A stretch of 64,000 nucleotides of DNA from Neiella holothuriorum (GCF_019457915.1 NZ_JAHZSS010000003.1:1-64000), one strand, 5' to 3'. Counted from the stretch's first letter, positions 42,972-53,372 are shown. Translations and numbers: made by a program. Notes: generated by a model not told the origin, from the sequence alone.

Positions 42972-44372
42972 TTAGAAGTCGGCTGAGCGAGGTGCGCGAG
43001 GGAATGGGATCACATCGCGGATGTTGCCCATGCCAGTGACATAGCTAACCAAACGTTCAAAGCCCAAGCCAAAGCCGGAATGAGGCACAGTGCCATAACG
43101 GCGTAAATCACGGTACCAGCTATAGTCTGCTTTATCCAAATCCATTTCTGCAAGGCGCGCGTCGAGTACATCAAGACGCTCTTCACGTTGGCTACCGCCA
43201 ATGATTTCGCCAATGCCTGGTGCTAATACATCCATGGCGGCAACGGTTTTGCCATCTTCGTTCATACGCATGTAGAAGGCTTTAATGTCTTTCGGGTAGT
43301 TTTTGACAACAACCGGCGCATTAAAATGTTCTTCCGCTAAGTAACGCTCATGCTCAGATTGCAAATCGATGCCCCATTCAACCGGGTAATCAAATTGCTT
43401 ATCGCACTTGAGCAAAATGTCGACGGCTTCCGTGTAATCAACTTGTACAAAGTCACTTTCCACGAAGCGCTCTAGGCGAGATACGGCTTCTTTATCGATG
43501 CGCTGAGCGAAGAACGCCATATCATCGGCGCGCTCTTCTAGAACTGCTTTAAATGCGTACTTGAGCATTCCTTCGGCAAGTTTGGCAACGTCGTCGAGAT
43601 CAGCAAATGCGACTTCAGGCTCAACCATCCAGAATTCCGCCAAGTGGCGACTGGTGTTTGAGTTTTCTGCTCGGAAGGTTGGTCCGAAAGTGTAAACTTT
43701 GGACAGCGCGCAGGCATACGTTTCCGCGTTGAGCTGGCCGGATACCGTCAGAAATGACTCTTTGCCAAAGAAGTCTTGTTCAAAATCGATGGCGCCTTTG
43801 TCATCACGAGGCAGGTTTTCTAGATCGAGCGTACTAACGCGAAACATTTCGCCTGCGCCTTCACAGTCACTGGCGGTAACAATCGGGGTACTAACCCACA
43901 CATAACCTTGCTCGTGGAAGAAGCGGTGAATGGCTTGAGCCAAGCAGTTACGAACGCGAGTGACAGCGCCACCAACGTTGGTCCGCGCACGCAAGTGGGC
44001 GTGTTCACGGAGGTATTCCATACTGTGGCGCTTTGGTGCCATAGGGTAGGTGTCTGGATCTTCAACCCAGCCTAACACCGCGACGTCAGTCGCATTCAAT
44101 TCAAATGACTGGCCTTTGCCTGGCGACTCGACAACCTTGCCGGTCACCGCAACAGAGCAGCCGGTGGTTAATTTGGTTACTTCTGATTCATAATTGCTTA
44201 AATCGTTAGGTACAACGGCTTGTACCGGATCGAAGCTTGAGCCATCGTGGATGGCCAAAAATGAAATCCCTGCTTTGGAATCGCGACGAGTGCGGATCCA
44301 GCCTTTGACCGTAACGGTCGAATCAATTGAATAGTCACCAGCCAATACGGCGGCAACGGTTGCGTGCGTCAT
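42972..44372 (-). CDS. asnS: Asparaginyl-tRNA synthetase
   Basis: AsnS charges tRNA-Asn. The 466 residues equal E. coli AsnS. The start [18 protein letters not shown] at ATG 44372 matches the family; longer frames add unrelated residues. The N-terminal OB anticodon domain ([13 protein letters not shown]) and the class II core ([32 protein letters not shown]) are visible. It is transcribed alone. Confidence 0.98.
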   Translation of the reverse strand: MTHATVAAVLAGDYSIDSTVTVKGWIRTRRDSKAGISFLAIHDGSSFDPVQAVVPNDLSNYESEVTKLTTGCSVAVTGKVVESPGKGQSFELNATDVAVLGWVEDPDTYPMAPKRHSMEYLREHAHLRARTNVGGAVTRVRNCLAQAIHRFFHEQGYVWVSTPIVTASDCEGAGEMFRVSTLDLENLPRDDKGAIDFEQDFFGKESFLTVSGQLNAETYACALSKVYTFGPTFRAENSNTSRHLAEFWMVEPEVAFADLDDVAKLAEGMLKYAFKAVLEERADDMAFFAQRIDKEAVSRLERFVESDFVQVDYTEAVDILLKCDKQFDYPVEWGIDLQSEHERYLAEEHFNAPVVVKNYPKDIKAFYMRMNEDGKTVAAMDVLAPGIGEIIGGSQREERLDVLDARLAEMDLDKADYSWYRDLRRYGTVPHSGFGLGFERLVSYVTGMGNIRDVIPFPRAPRSADF

Positions 44373-44544
44373 GAAGCAAATACTCCGAAGTTCCTGTATG
44401 TGTTCAAGATGAAAGACACACATCTTACAGGTAACATAGCCCGATACCAATCAGATTGATTCATTGAGTGTATGATTGGTCAAATCAACCTGTAGGAAAT
44501 GGCTATGCAAATGAAAGGCACAGCCAAAAGGAGTATTGCTGGCG

Positions 44545-44907
44545 ATGGTATGGGATGGCGTCGAACGCCGCAAAGGGCCTGATTGGCGTATTAGAGCGTT
44601 GCAAACAGTTGCCTTACTCGCTTGGCTATCGTTTATTGCTGGGCTGCTTTTGTTCCATTTGGCTCGCCCTGAAATGGACTCCGGAATTGCGCGCTATTAT
44701 GAAATGGAAATACGCAGTTTTTGGGATCCGACCTACACTGGCCCATTGCTGTATTTTGTGTGGAGCAGCTGTGTACTCAGTTTGGTAAGTTTGATTGCAA
44801 ACCGAAAACTAAGTCGACGAATTTATGATGCGCGTCGGTATAACCTGATCCTGCTCACTGTCATCACGGTATCTTTTGGCATACTGCTGACGTTTAAGTT
44901 GGCATAA
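44545..44907 (+). CDS. Hypothetical membrane protein
   Basis: A 120-residue protein with three hydrophobic segments (about 18-38, 60-80, 95-117) and basic linkers (NRKLSRRIYDARRYN). It starts MVWDGVERRKGPDWR at ATG 44545, with GGAG 12 bases upstream; a TTG nine bases earlier is too close to it. No family is recognised. The HDOD gene follows 68 bases later. Confidence 0.65.
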   Translation: MVWDGVERRKGPDWRIRALQTVALLAWLSFIAGLLLFHLARPEMDSGIARYYEMEIRSFWDPTYTGPLLYFVWSSCVLSLVSLIANRKLSRRIYDARRYNLILLTVITVSFGILLTFKLA

Positions 44908-44975
44908 CAAAATCCAATCACTGTTTTAACATTCTGAAGTACAAAGCAAGCTGAAGCTGCTTTGAGGAGATACAT

Positions 44976-45806
44976 GTGGCCATTGAACAAGCGTTGGTTT
45001 TAACCTTTAAAGACAAGCTCGCTCGTGATGTTTTGGTGATCCCAAGTTTGCCAGAAGTGGCCATGAGTGTTTGTGAAACAGTTGAACGAGAAGATGTGTC
45101 GCTCAAAGAAATTGGCGAACTCATTACTCGTGATGCTGGTATGGCTGCCCGCATTATTAAAATTGCTAACTCGCCGCTTTTTGGTGTTTCTCAGCGTATT
45201 AAAACGATTCATGATGCGGTCAATCGCATCGGCCTAACGGCGATTAAAAATATCGCGACAGCTATGGCTATGGAACAGCTTTACGTGAGTAACAATGAGC
45301 AGATCTTTGAAATGCTTGAACGCAACTGGAAACAAGCAGTTCGCGTTGCCAGCGGTGCTTGTGCATTGGTGGCGCTATACAACAAACCACTGACATTTAG
45401 CTCAGAGTTAATCACCCTCGCAGGCGTTGTTCACAATATTGGGGCACTACCAATCTTGTTAGAAATGGAAAAAATGTCGCAGATTATTGCTGATCCTGAA
45501 GTGATTGAGCGCGTTGTTCATTCACTGCAAAGTGAAATTGGTGGAAAGCTACTCAGTGTTTGGGAGTTTGATGATGCGGTGTTGGCTGCGATCAAACAGC
45601 TAGAAACACCTGCTCCAGCGAAGGGCGATGTGTGCTTAGGCGATTTTATTTGCGCGGCCGCCATTTCAGCCGGTGTTTACCCCGATGACAAAGCGGATGT
45701 ACTACTTCAACCATTCGTTGCTAAAGGGGTGCTGAGCGATGGGGATGTGTTCAGCTCGCCGGACTATCTCAGCCTATACCGCGACACCTTCAACTCCTTT
45801 AATTAG
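44976..45806 (+). CDS. HDOD domain protein
   Basis: A 276-residue protein starting at GTG 44976, with AGGAG seven bases upstream. The HDOD domain spans most of the chain: LPSLPEVAMSVCETV, ELITRDAGMAARIIKIANSPLFG, INRIGLTA-like segment, and HNIGALPILLEM. HDOD proteins often act in signal transduction with c-di-GMP or two-component proteins, with no catalytic residues kept. No partner gene is adjacent. Confidence 0.88.
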   Translation: MAIEQALVLTFKDKLARDVLVIPSLPEVAMSVCETVEREDVSLKEIGELITRDAGMAARIIKIANSPLFGVSQRIKTIHDAVNRIGLTAIKNIATAMAMEQLYVSNNEQIFEMLERNWKQAVRVASGACALVALYNKPLTFSSELITLAGVVHNIGALPILLEMEKMSQIIADPEVIERVVHSLQSEIGGKLLSVWEFDDAVLAAIKQLETPAPAKGDVCLGDFICAAAISAGVYPDDKADVLLQPFVAKGVLSDGDVFSSPDYLSLYRDTFNSFN

Positions 45807-45892
45807 GCGCCATAAATAGTTTTGTTGAATCCCGTCTAAACTCATAACATCAGGTCCTTATTCACTTTTCGGTCGACAGGAGATGGCAACAA

Positions 45893-48800
45893 ATGCCGCA
45901 GTTGGTCAGTTCAATGTTGCGTTGTTTTTGGGGCGCATTTAGTTTTTTGTGTTTGATGGGCAGTGCCGGCGCTGCTCCGTTGTCGCTGGAAGATATCGAG
46001 CGAATAGCGCTTCAAGTTCCTGCCTCTGAGCCTAAGCTGGCCGAAATCTATCAAGAAACAATCCATTTGTTGAACGAACGCGATCATTTTGCCGAGCAAG
46101 CCAACGACTACCGTAACACCTTGGCGGGGTATGCTGAATCGGTGATTGCCGCGCGCGAACGTGCGGTATTCAATGAGCAGCAAGTGGACAACTCATTGAA
46201 GCTAATGAATGAAACGCTACTGGTCGAAAAAATTGGCAATCTGAATGCCGACATCACAATCACGCGCGAGCAACTGCAAGGGCAGCAAGAGCTGGGAGAG
46301 CAAATCCAAAACCGAATGGTTGAGCTACCGTTGGCGATTGATAACGTTGCCATCGAGCTAGATTCGTTAAACAGTACCGAATTAGAGCAAATGAATTCTG
46401 CTGGTATTCGCGAAGCTCGGCAATTTCAGCAAGATGCTCGTCGCGAAATGCTGCAGGCTCAGCATCAAATGTTGCAATTGGAAGCCAGCTCCGCGACCAA
46501 ACAAATTGAACTCAACCGTTTAGCGACCGCTCAAACCAAGCAAGTACTGGATAATCAAGTACAAACGCTGCGGTTGGCCAACCAACAATTAGCATTGTTG
46601 CGCCAGCAAAATTCAGAAAAAGCACTCGCCGATATGAATTTGGCATCAGCTCATATGTCATCTGAAGATACGGCCACCAAGATTATTATTGATCGAAATA
46701 TCGATTTAACTCAGGCGCTCAAGTCGCGTCAATTACAGCTACAAGATGCGCAACTTCGTTATCAAGGGCTATACCAGCTGTCCGCGCAAATCAATTCGTT
46801 GCTGCGAGAGCTGAGAAATAATATTGACCGCTTTGAACCGTCGGTGGAGTTTTCCAGCGCGATCATTGAACAGCTCGCGGCACTAAGCTCTATTCCAAGT
46901 ATTCAAGAGTTGTCCAGAAGCCTCAACCAATTGCGAGTTGATAGCTTCTCTTACCGTAATGAATTGCGTAAAAACCGTCAGCATTTTCAGCGAGCAGGGC
47001 AGCAACATGAGCGAGAGTTGCTAGAGACTCAATATCAGTTGTTATCGGAGTTAAGTGGCACAACAAGCCAGCTTGAGCTGCTGTTAAAGCAAGCATTAAT
47101 CAATATTGATCAACTCACGGTAAAACGAGCGCAGCTTGAAGAGCAGGCATTTCGTTTGCTGACATGGATCCCCAATATTCATTCTGTTCGCTATATGTTA
47201 CCGCAGGCTTTTGCCGTAGATGCAGCTTCTATTTATACGCAGCTTTCGAGTCAATGGCGGGTTATTTCAGAGCGCCCAGGCGCTCATGTGTTCCCATTGG
47301 TGTTCTTGTTTTTACTGCTGGTGTATTTGCGGCGATTCTGCCATCAATACGATCACTACATGGGCCGTATTAGCGACCGAATTGGCAATGTGAAAAGCGA
47401 TAAAGGGCACTACTCGGTGGTGGCTATTTGCGGTTTGCTGGCGTTGGGCTGTATGTTGCCGCTCGGCAGCTTAGTGGCAAATTGGTTAGCCAATCACTCG
47501 ACGCCGATGATTCAGCAGCTGACCGGGCTTGCTGCGATTGCTGTTGGTTTGCATGTGGTTGCTCGTCAAGTACGGCAAGATAACGGTGTGTTCATTCACC
47601 ACTTTCGGTTAAAGCCAAAAGCCATTCTCCTGATCAGCCAGTACGTGATTTGGCTATCGCCATTATTCCTTTCAGTGCTGCTTCTGTACCGTTGGTTATT
47701 AGACGGAAACTCGCTGGCGCTGTTTTCTGAAAGTGGTCGTTTTCTTCATTTAATCAATGCCTTGATGCTGACGTGGGCAACCGTGTGGTTGTTTCGATTA
47801 GTGAGTGACATGGTCAAAGAGCGGGGGCATGTCATTCGTTTGCCCCTGCGGATGTTGTGGTGGTTTGGTATTGCCGTTCCAGCATTTACCTCTGTGCTGC
47901 TGTTACTCGGTTATGTTGTCGCAGCGCAAATGTTACTCATTGGCTATATGTGGACGCTCGTTTCGGCGGTCGTGATCTGCTTACTCTATTACTTGTCGCT
48001 GCGCGGAATTGCCATCTTGTATCGGCGTATGGCATTTGAACGGGCGCTGGCCAAGCGCGCCGCATTGTTAGCTGCACGGGAAGAAGCGGAAGAGGGCACC
48101 GAAACCACCATAGAAGAGCCGCAAGAAAGCTATATCGAATTTGATGACATTGGCGCACAGGCGAGTAAATTATTACGAACCACCTTTGTTTTGTTGTTCT
48201 ACTTTTCGCTATTGCCAATTTGGAATGATGCTTTTGATTCTCTCAGTGCACTCAATGACTTAACCCTGTGGACGGTTAAAGGCACAGATGGGCAAGGCCA
48301 GTTAGAACTCACCACCATTACCATCAAAGTATTATTAACGGCGATGGTCACGGGTGCCTTTACCCTGGTCAGTGTGCGCAATGTTCCGGGGATGTTGGAG
48401 TTGTTGATCTTACAGCGAATGCAACTCTCGCCGGGCACGGGCTATGCCATTACAACTATCTCAAAATACTTGATTTTGGTTGTTGGCGTACTGGTTGTTG
48501 TTGGGGCGTTAGGCTTTAGCTGGTCGTCATTGCAATGGTTGGTTGCAGCCTTAACGGTTGGTTTAGGTTTTGGTTTGCAAGAGATCTTTGCCAACTTTGT
48601 TTCCGGCTTGATCATACTATTTGAAAAGCCGATTCGAATTGGTGACACGGTCACGATTCGGGGAATGAGTGGTACGGTTACGCGAATTAATACCCGCGCG
48701 ACAACCGTGGTCGATTGGGATCGTAAAGAGATCATCATTCCTAACAAGGCGTTTATCACCGAAGATTTTGTTAACTGGTCACTGAGTGATGCAGTGACAC

Positions 48801-49126
48801 GTATCGTGCAGCGGATCGGTGTGCGTCATAATTCTGATGTGCGGTTGGTGACTAAATTGATTCTACAAGCCGCTGATGAGTGTGATTTGGTGATTGATGA
48901 GCCGATTCCTGAAGTATTCTTGCTGGAATACAGTGACAGTTCGTTAATCTTTGAGCTGCGCGCTTACACCAGCGATACCGCACACCGGCTGCCTTCAATT
49001 CACGATATTCATAGCCGCGTGATTAAGAAATTTGCAGCATTAGGCGTGGAAGTTGCTCACCCTCAACTTGATGTGCATGTGAAGCATGCGGCGGGCTTAA
49101 GCCAAGCAGCTACGGGCAAAGCGTAG
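45893..49126 (+). CDS. mscK: Large mechanosensitive channel, MscK type
   Basis: A 1077-residue protein with a signal peptide (ending GSAGAAP). A long periplasmic coiled-coil region (about 30-430) and about eleven membrane helices follow. The C-terminal MscS-like pore section has GLGFGLQEIFANFVSG, then EKPIRIGDTVTI, VDWDRKEIIIPNKAFI and a cytosolic end. This size and order fit MscK (KefA) or MscM. The channel opens under membrane tension, and in E. coli MscK also responds to external potassium. It is convergent with the yjfC-like gene, four bases apart. Confidence 0.9.
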   Translation: MPQLVSSMLRCFWGAFSFLCLMGSAGAAPLSLEDIERIALQVPASEPKLAEIYQETIHLLNERDHFAEQANDYRNTLAGYAESVIAARERAVFNEQQVDNSLKLMNETLLVEKIGNLNADITITREQLQGQQELGEQIQNRMVELPLAIDNVAIELDSLNSTELEQMNSAGIREARQFQQDARREMLQAQHQMLQLEASSATKQIELNRLATAQTKQVLDNQVQTLRLANQQLALLRQQNSEKALADMNLASAHMSSEDTATKIIIDRNIDLTQALKSRQLQLQDAQLRYQGLYQLSAQINSLLRELRNNIDRFEPSVEFSSAIIEQLAALSSIPSIQELSRSLNQLRVDSFSYRNELRKNRQHFQRAGQQHERELLETQYQLLSELSGTTSQLELLLKQALINIDQLTVKRAQLEEQAFRLLTWIPNIHSVRYMLPQAFAVDAASIYTQLSSQWRVISERPGAHVFPLVFLFLLLVYLRRFCHQYDHYMGRISDRIGNVKSDKGHYSVVAICGLLALGCMLPLGSLVANWLANHSTPMIQQLTGLAAIAVGLHVVARQVRQDNGVFIHHFRLKPKAILLISQYVIWLSPLFLSVLLLYRWLLDGNSLALFSESGRFLHLINALMLTWATVWLFRLVSDMVKERGHVIRLPLRMLWWFGIAVPAFTSVLLLLGYVVAAQMLLIGYMWTLVSAVVICLLYYLSLRGIAILYRRMAFERALAKRAALLAAREEAEEGTETTIEEPQESYIEFDDIGAQASKLLRTTFVLLFYFSLLPIWNDAFDSLSALNDLTLWTVKGTDGQGQLELTTITIKVLLTAMVTGAFTLVSVRNVPGMLELLILQRMQLSPGTGYAITTISKYLILVVGVLVVVGALGFSWSSLQWLVAALTVGLGFGLQEIFANFVSGLIILFEKPIRIGDTVTIRGMSGTVTRINTRATTVVDWDRKEIIIPNKAFITEDFVNWSLSDAVTRIVQRIGVRHNSDVRLVTKLILQAADECDLVIDEPIPEVFLLEYSDSSLIFELRAYTSDTAHRLPSIHDIHSRVIKKFAALGVEVAHPQLDVHVKHAAGLSQAATGKA

Positions 49127-49129
49127 CTG

Positions 49130-50287
49130 TTAGTCACCCAGAATAATATGTGGCACAAAGCGCGATGTGTCTTGAGTGATGGCTGTGTTGTCTTCGCGAA
49201 TGGTTAAACCTGCAGGTTTATCGTCGACAAGCCAGCTGCCAATGAGGGTGTGGTTACCGTCAAACTGCGGCAGAGGCGCTGCTTGTTGCAGCACATAGCC
49301 TTCTTCGCCATAGCCTTGATCGGATGATGCCCAAGCCGACTGCCCGTCGCGCAACCATTCGATATTGGCGCCTTCGCGTCCTAATAACGGCTTACGAATA
49401 TAATCTCCGGATAAATCGGGTGATTCATCGGCGAAATAAGCCGGTAGTAAATTCGGATGGTTAGGGTGGCGTTGCCAAAGTAACGGTAAGATCCCCTTGT
49501 TCGATAAAATCGCTTTCCACATGGGCTCTAAAAAGTGGCTATCAGACTTTGGCAGGTAGTGGCCAAAGCTATCATTAAACATCATTTCCCACGGGTACAA
49601 TTTGAACAACGCTTTGATGGGGCTGTCATCTTGATGAATGAATTGGCCTCGATCATTGATGCCAATGTCATCAAGATAAACGAATCGCGTTGCGACGCCG
49701 CCCTGACGCGCACAATCTTCCAAATAAGCTACGGTACCGCGATCTTCATCGGTATCTCGGCAACAAGTAAAGGTGATTGGCAAACTTTTTAGTTCTGCAA
49801 AGCGCTGAATTAGTTTTTCTTGAATGGAGTTAAACTGGTCGGCATTGCGCGATAACAGGCCCGCATCTACTTGCTGCGCTAACCAAATCCACTGGAACGC
49901 TCCGGCTTCGTATACCGAAGTTGGGGTGTCAGCGTTGTACTCCAATAGTTTTGCTGGCGATTTTCCGTCGTAGCTGAAATCCATTCGGCCATACAGCGAC
50001 GGGTAACCATTGTTCCAGCTATTGGCGATGGCATCCCAATAGTGAGGTGGGATCGCCAATCGCTCCATCAATTGCTGATCGCGAACCACATCGTTTACTA
50101 AGTCTAAGCACAGCTGGTGCAATGCCTCCGTCGGATCTTCCAAATCATTTTCAATTTGACTGAGGGTAAACTGGTAATAGGCAGACTCATCCCAATAGAC
50201 ATCACCATCAATGGTGTGAAAGTCGAAGCCATTTTGCGATGCCACTTCCGCGAGGTTTGGTCTTACGGCAATTGGGATTCGTAACAA
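49130..50287 (-). CDS. yjfC: YjfC/YgiC-type ATP-grasp ligase
   Basis: A 385-residue ATP-grasp protein of the glutathionylspermidine-synthase-like family. Conserved stretches include FDFHTIDGDVYWDESAYYQF, YPSLYGRMDFSYDG, LLEYNADTPTSVYEAG, and RKPLLGREGANIEW for nucleotide binding. It starts at TTG 50287, two bases after the yjfM-like stop, with GGGG eight bases upstream. This gives the length of E. coli YgiC. A GTG at 50329 inside the upstream gene would add 14 residues. The enzyme is thought to form amide bonds on an unknown substrate. Confidence 0.88.
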   Translation of the reverse strand: MLRIPIAVRPNLAEVASQNGFDFHTIDGDVYWDESAYYQFTLSQIENDLEDPTEALHQLCLDLVNDVVRDQQLMERLAIPPHYWDAIANSWNNGYPSLYGRMDFSYDGKSPAKLLEYNADTPTSVYEAGAFQWIWLAQQVDAGLLSRNADQFNSIQEKLIQRFAELKSLPITFTCCRDTDEDRGTVAYLEDCARQGGVATRFVYLDDIGINDRGQFIHQDDSPIKALFKLYPWEMMFNDSFGHYLPKSDSHFLEPMWKAILSNKGILPLLWQRHPNHPNLLPAYFADESPDLSGDYIRKPLLGREGANIEWLRDGQSAWASSDQGYGEEGYVLQQAAPLPQFDGNHTLIGSWLVDDKPAGLTIREDNTAITQDTSRFVPHIILGD

Positions 50288-50288
50288 T

Positions 50289-50858
50289 TTAGCTGCCCCA
50301 ACTGCGAGCGCTTTTGCCAAAGCCACCACGTTTCATGGCTGCTGCTCGCTTACCCATGCTATTTGGGCGGCTATAAAGGCTCGCTTGTGATGCCGACATT
50401 AGTCGATTCGGTGCACTGCGTGGGCGGGTATCACCTACGGCGCCAGTTTTCACATTATCAGAAGTGCGGAAGCTGCCGCGATCATCGGCGCTACGATACA
50501 GTGGTCGCGAATGAACCTGGCCAGATCGTAAACCAGACCCAACGGAGCCAGCTAATCGCGACATGAAAAAGCCCGCCATAAATGGCTGCCAGAAACTGCC
50601 ATTGTGGTAGCACTGATCACGGCCAAAGTCTGTCTGACAATCTTGGCCATTTTGATACATAGGCGCGTCAGCCGCGGCTTGCTGTTGAGCTTGCTGATAT
50701 TGTGCAACGCATTCTTGTTCGGAAAACACCCGATCATTAACGCAATCGCTGATATCGGAATAGTTTACAATTTGTTGGCGAGGCTCAGGCGAGCAACTGA
50801 TTAAGCTGCCAGACGCCGCGCCCATAATCGTGAGTTGTAACCATTTAGATCGTTTCAT
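50289..50858 (-). CDS. yjfM: DUF1190 lipoprotein, YgiB/YjfM-like
   Basis: A 189-residue protein with a lipobox at residue 22 (SGSLISC, Ser next), so it is likely outer-membrane lipidated. The middle has Cys in ISDCVND, QECVAQYQQ, QDCQTDFGRDQCYHNGS, followed by a Gly-rich and Arg/Ser-rich end with RGGFGKSARSWGS, the end pattern of YgiB. ATG 50858 is used; a longer TTG frame reaching 50891 would start inside the yjfL-like gene. It lies between yjfL-like and yjfC-like genes, all same strand and close, as an operon. Confidence 0.87.
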   Translation of the reverse strand: MKRSKWLQLTIMGAASGSLISCSPEPRQQIVNYSDISDCVNDRVFSEQECVAQYQQAQQQAAADAPMYQNGQDCQTDFGRDQCYHNGSFWQPFMAGFFMSRLAGSVGSGLRSGQVHSRPLYRSADDRGSFRTSDNVKTGAVGDTRPRSAPNRLMSASQASLYSRPNSMGKRAAAMKRGGFGKSARSWGS

Positions 50859-50875
50859 AGCGTTCGTTAACTTCT

Positions 50876-51280
50876 TTAGTACGTCATACAAGCGGCATTA
50901 AGAATGCCCGTGGCTAAAGCGGCACAACCTAAAAACAGGCCTGCAGGAATTTGATCTTGGTTGATGCGGTCTACCAAGTCACGCATATACCAGCGTACGG
51001 TGGTAAACGTAATAATTTGTGCCACCAGCGCGACCACAGCCCAAACCACGTAATCGAGTATACCAACGGAGTTAATCGCGGCACTTGCAACAGGAATGGT
51101 GTAGCCAACCAGACTTAAGCCAAAAGCAATTGCAGCTGCAACATTATTGTTGCGCATTAAGGTCCATTCACAATAAGGCGTCACTTTGCCGTACAGCACG
51201 CAAAACACTAATACAAACGCATAACCAATGACAAAGTACAATGCAAAAGCAGGTAAGCCTTGGAGGGAATCAAGGATCAT
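50876..51280 (-). CDS. yjfL: DUF350 membrane protein, YjfL-like
   Basis: A 134-residue inner membrane protein with four helices (about 10-30, 46-68, 75-96, 112-130). DUF350 members have two repeats of this kind; NNNVAAAIAFGLSLVGYTIP is typical. It starts at ATG 51280 with AAGGAA upstream and ends 17 bases before the yjfM-like start. DUF350, DUF1190 and an ATP-grasp ligase occur together in many proteobacteria without a known function. Confidence 0.88.
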   Translation of the reverse strand: MILDSLQGLPAFALYFVIGYAFVLVFCVLYGKVTPYCEWTLMRNNNVAAAIAFGLSLVGYTIPVASAAINSVGILDYVVWAVVALVAQIITFTTVRWYMRDLVDRINQDQIPAGLFLGCAALATGILNAACMTY

Positions 51281-51481
51281 TTGAAGTTCCTTTAGAAAGT
51301 GGCCTTAGCTCGGCCACGGGTATCTGTTAGAAATCGCTTAAGCTATGGTAGCAGGTCGCTCATAACGGCAAAAGATCTCATTGTTAAGTATGCAACTTAC
51401 TCTATTTGTATGCGGTCATGAAACTGTCACTTGGGCAGGATACAACTGTTTAAGATGACGTTGTAATGAGAATAAACATTG

Positions 51482-51754
51482 ATGATATGGCGACTGCTAA
51501 TGCACTGGTTTGGCTCTTCTTCCGATGACATGAGCGCGGTGAAATGTATTCGAGCATTGCGCGATTTGGCTACTATCGATGATGCCGATGCGGTCGATTT
51601 AATCGAGCGCTTGGAGTCGTTAACCGGCCACCCCGATATTGCTACTTATTTACACGACAACCAATGGCGTTTGGTCATGCCCAAAACCGTGGTGCGCGAT
51701 ATTATGGCGGAAGTGCGGTTGTTGCAGCAGCTAACTGACGATGATTTGAGCTAA
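51482..51754 (+). CDS. Small hypothetical protein, 90 residues
   Basis: A 90-residue acidic protein from ATG 51482 (MIWRLLMHWFGSSSDD). The Shine-Dalgarno is weak. The middle (IRALRDLATIDDADAVDLIERLESLTGHP) is helix-rich. No family is recognised. It lies upstream of rmuC on the same strand, 96 bases away. An internal ATG at 51500 is possible. Confidence 0.55.
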   Translation: MIWRLLMHWFGSSSDDMSAVKCIRALRDLATIDDADAVDLIERLESLTGHPDIATYLHDNQWRLVMPKTVVRDIMAEVRLLQQLTDDDLS

Positions 51755-51850
51755 CGCTCGGTTAATCCAACAACTTCTTGTCGTGACTATTGGCAAACAA
51801 CCCGTCAGGCAATAGGCTAAGGGCAATTTAATTGTTTGGAATGCCTGTTC

Positions 51851-53323
51851 ATGTCGCCTGAGTTGTTAAAGTCCCCGCTGTTTCTTGCCATTTTCTTTAT
51901 TGCTCTTCTTGTTGCTGTTGCTATTGGGTTTTGGCTCGCACGCTCCCAAAGCCAACGTCAACTGAAACAGATGGAAGAGCATCATCAGCAACTCAATGAG
52001 CAGTCAGAAGCGAGCATTGCCGACTTGCAACAGCAGCTGCAGCTCAGCCAGCAACAAGCAACGCAAACGAGCAACGCCTTGGCCGAGCAACAGGCACATG
52101 CGGCGGGTTTAACGACCGCAGAAAAATTGCTTCGAGAGCAACTGAACACCCAACAAATACGTTTGCAGCAAACGGAATCCGAGCAGCACGCATTACGTCA
52201 GCAATTGGCGCACAGCGAAACACAATACAGCACATTGCAAGAGCGCCACGTCAATCAAACCAAAGCGCTGGAAGAAAAGCAGGCGTTATTGCAAGAGTCT
52301 GAACAACGCCTTGCCAAGGAATTTGAAAACCTCGCCAATCGTATTTTTGAGCAAAAATCACAAGCGTTTAAATCTAATTCCGAATCGGGTTTGGAGTCAT
52401 TGTTGAAACCTTTTCGGGAGCAAATTTCCGGTTTTCAACAGCAAGTTTCCAAACAGACCGAATCCGATCAGCAACAACACACCTTATTAAAGAAAGAGCT
52501 GGATGACTTAAAAGCGCTTAATTTGCGCATGTCTGAAGAAGCAACGAACCTCACTCGAGCTCTGAAAGGTGATAGCAAAACGCAGGGCAATTGGGGCGAG
52601 GTGATTTTACAGCGCCTGCTCGATCAAGCGGGGCTCACCGAAGGGCGTGAGTACGAGCTGCAAGTCTCGTTGAAGACCGAACAAGGCAAGCGTTACCAGC
52701 CTGATGTTATTGTGCGCTTACCACACGACAAAGACATTGTGATTGACTCTAAGGTCTCGCTAACTGCCTATGAACGCTTCACCAATGCAGAGTCTGATGC
52801 AGACAAAGCGGTGGCGTTAACAGAGCATGTCAGTTCCCTTCGGAACCATATTCGAGAATTAGGGAAAAAGAACTACCAGAGTTTACAAGGGGTGCGAAGC
52901 CTCGATTATGTGTTGATGTTTGTGCCCGTTGAAGCGGCGTTTTTGTGTGCCATTCAGCAAGAGCCAGAACTGATTAAAACTGCGCTCGACAGCAACATTA
53001 TGTTGGTGAGCCCAACGAACCTGCTGGTGGCATTGCGCACCATTCATAATATTTGGCGTGTTGAACAGCAGAACCAAAATGCGCAGGAAATTGCTGATCG
53101 CGCAGGCAAGCTATATGACAAGTTCGTTGGTTTTGTGGATGACTTAAACAAAGTCGACACGGCGCTACAGCGTGCCAGTAAAGAATTTGATGCGGCTAAA
53201 GGCAAGTTGTCATCTGGACCGGGAAATTTGATACGCCAAACCACGATGCTGAAAGAGTTGGGAGTGCGTAGCAATAAGCAACTGAGTGCTGAATTGGTCG
53301 ATAAATCGCAGAATGAGTGTTAA
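51851..53323 (+). CDS. rmuC: DNA recombination protein RmuC
   Basis: A 490-residue protein with an N-terminal membrane anchor (SPLFLAIFFIALLVAVAIGFWLA, given in part). A long Gln-rich coiled coil follows (about 35-200), then the RmuC nuclease-like domain (GNWGEVILQRLLDQAGL, YQPDVIVRLPHDKDIVIDSK, YVLMFVPVEAAFL). RmuC limits inversion rearrangements in E. coli, and its domain resembles restriction-type nucleases. ATG 51851 is used; a TTG 15 bases upstream is possible. A terminator follows, shared with the small gene on the other strand. Confidence 0.93.
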   Translation: MSPELLKSPLFLAIFFIALLVAVAIGFWLARSQSQRQLKQMEEHHQQLNEQSEASIADLQQQLQLSQQQATQTSNALAEQQAHAAGLTTAEKLLREQLNTQQIRLQQTESEQHALRQQLAHSETQYSTLQERHVNQTKALEEKQALLQESEQRLAKEFENLANRIFEQKSQAFKSNSESGLESLLKPFREQISGFQQQVSKQTESDQQQHTLLKKELDDLKALNLRMSEEATNLTRALKGDSKTQGNWGEVILQRLLDQAGLTEGREYELQVSLKTEQGKRYQPDVIVRLPHDKDIVIDSKVSLTAYERFTNAESDADKAVALTEHVSSLRNHIRELGKKNYQSLQGVRSLDYVLMFVPVEAAFLCAIQQEPELIKTALDSNIMLVSPTNLLVALRTIHNIWRVEQQNQNAQEIADRAGKLYDKFVGFVDDLNKVDTALQRASKEFDAAKGKLSSGPGNLIRQTTMLKELGVRSNKQLSAELVDKSQNEC

Positions 53324-53346
53324 GGCTCATTAGCTTATGGACATAA

Positions 53347-53372
53347 GAAACCGCCAATTCGGCGGTTTCTTT
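53347..53372. terminator. Terminator after rmuC
   Basis: GAAACCGCC and GGCGGTTTC form a nine-pair stem with an AATTC loop, followed by TTTGGTT. It sits between rmuC and the minus-strand 46-residue gene, which ends at 53390. Confidence 0.75.

Noticed and set aside
44504-44581. 25-codon frame before the 44545 gene
   Set aside because: It has AGGAA nearby and could look like a leader peptide, but it overlaps the next gene in another frame and has no codon pattern that suggests control.
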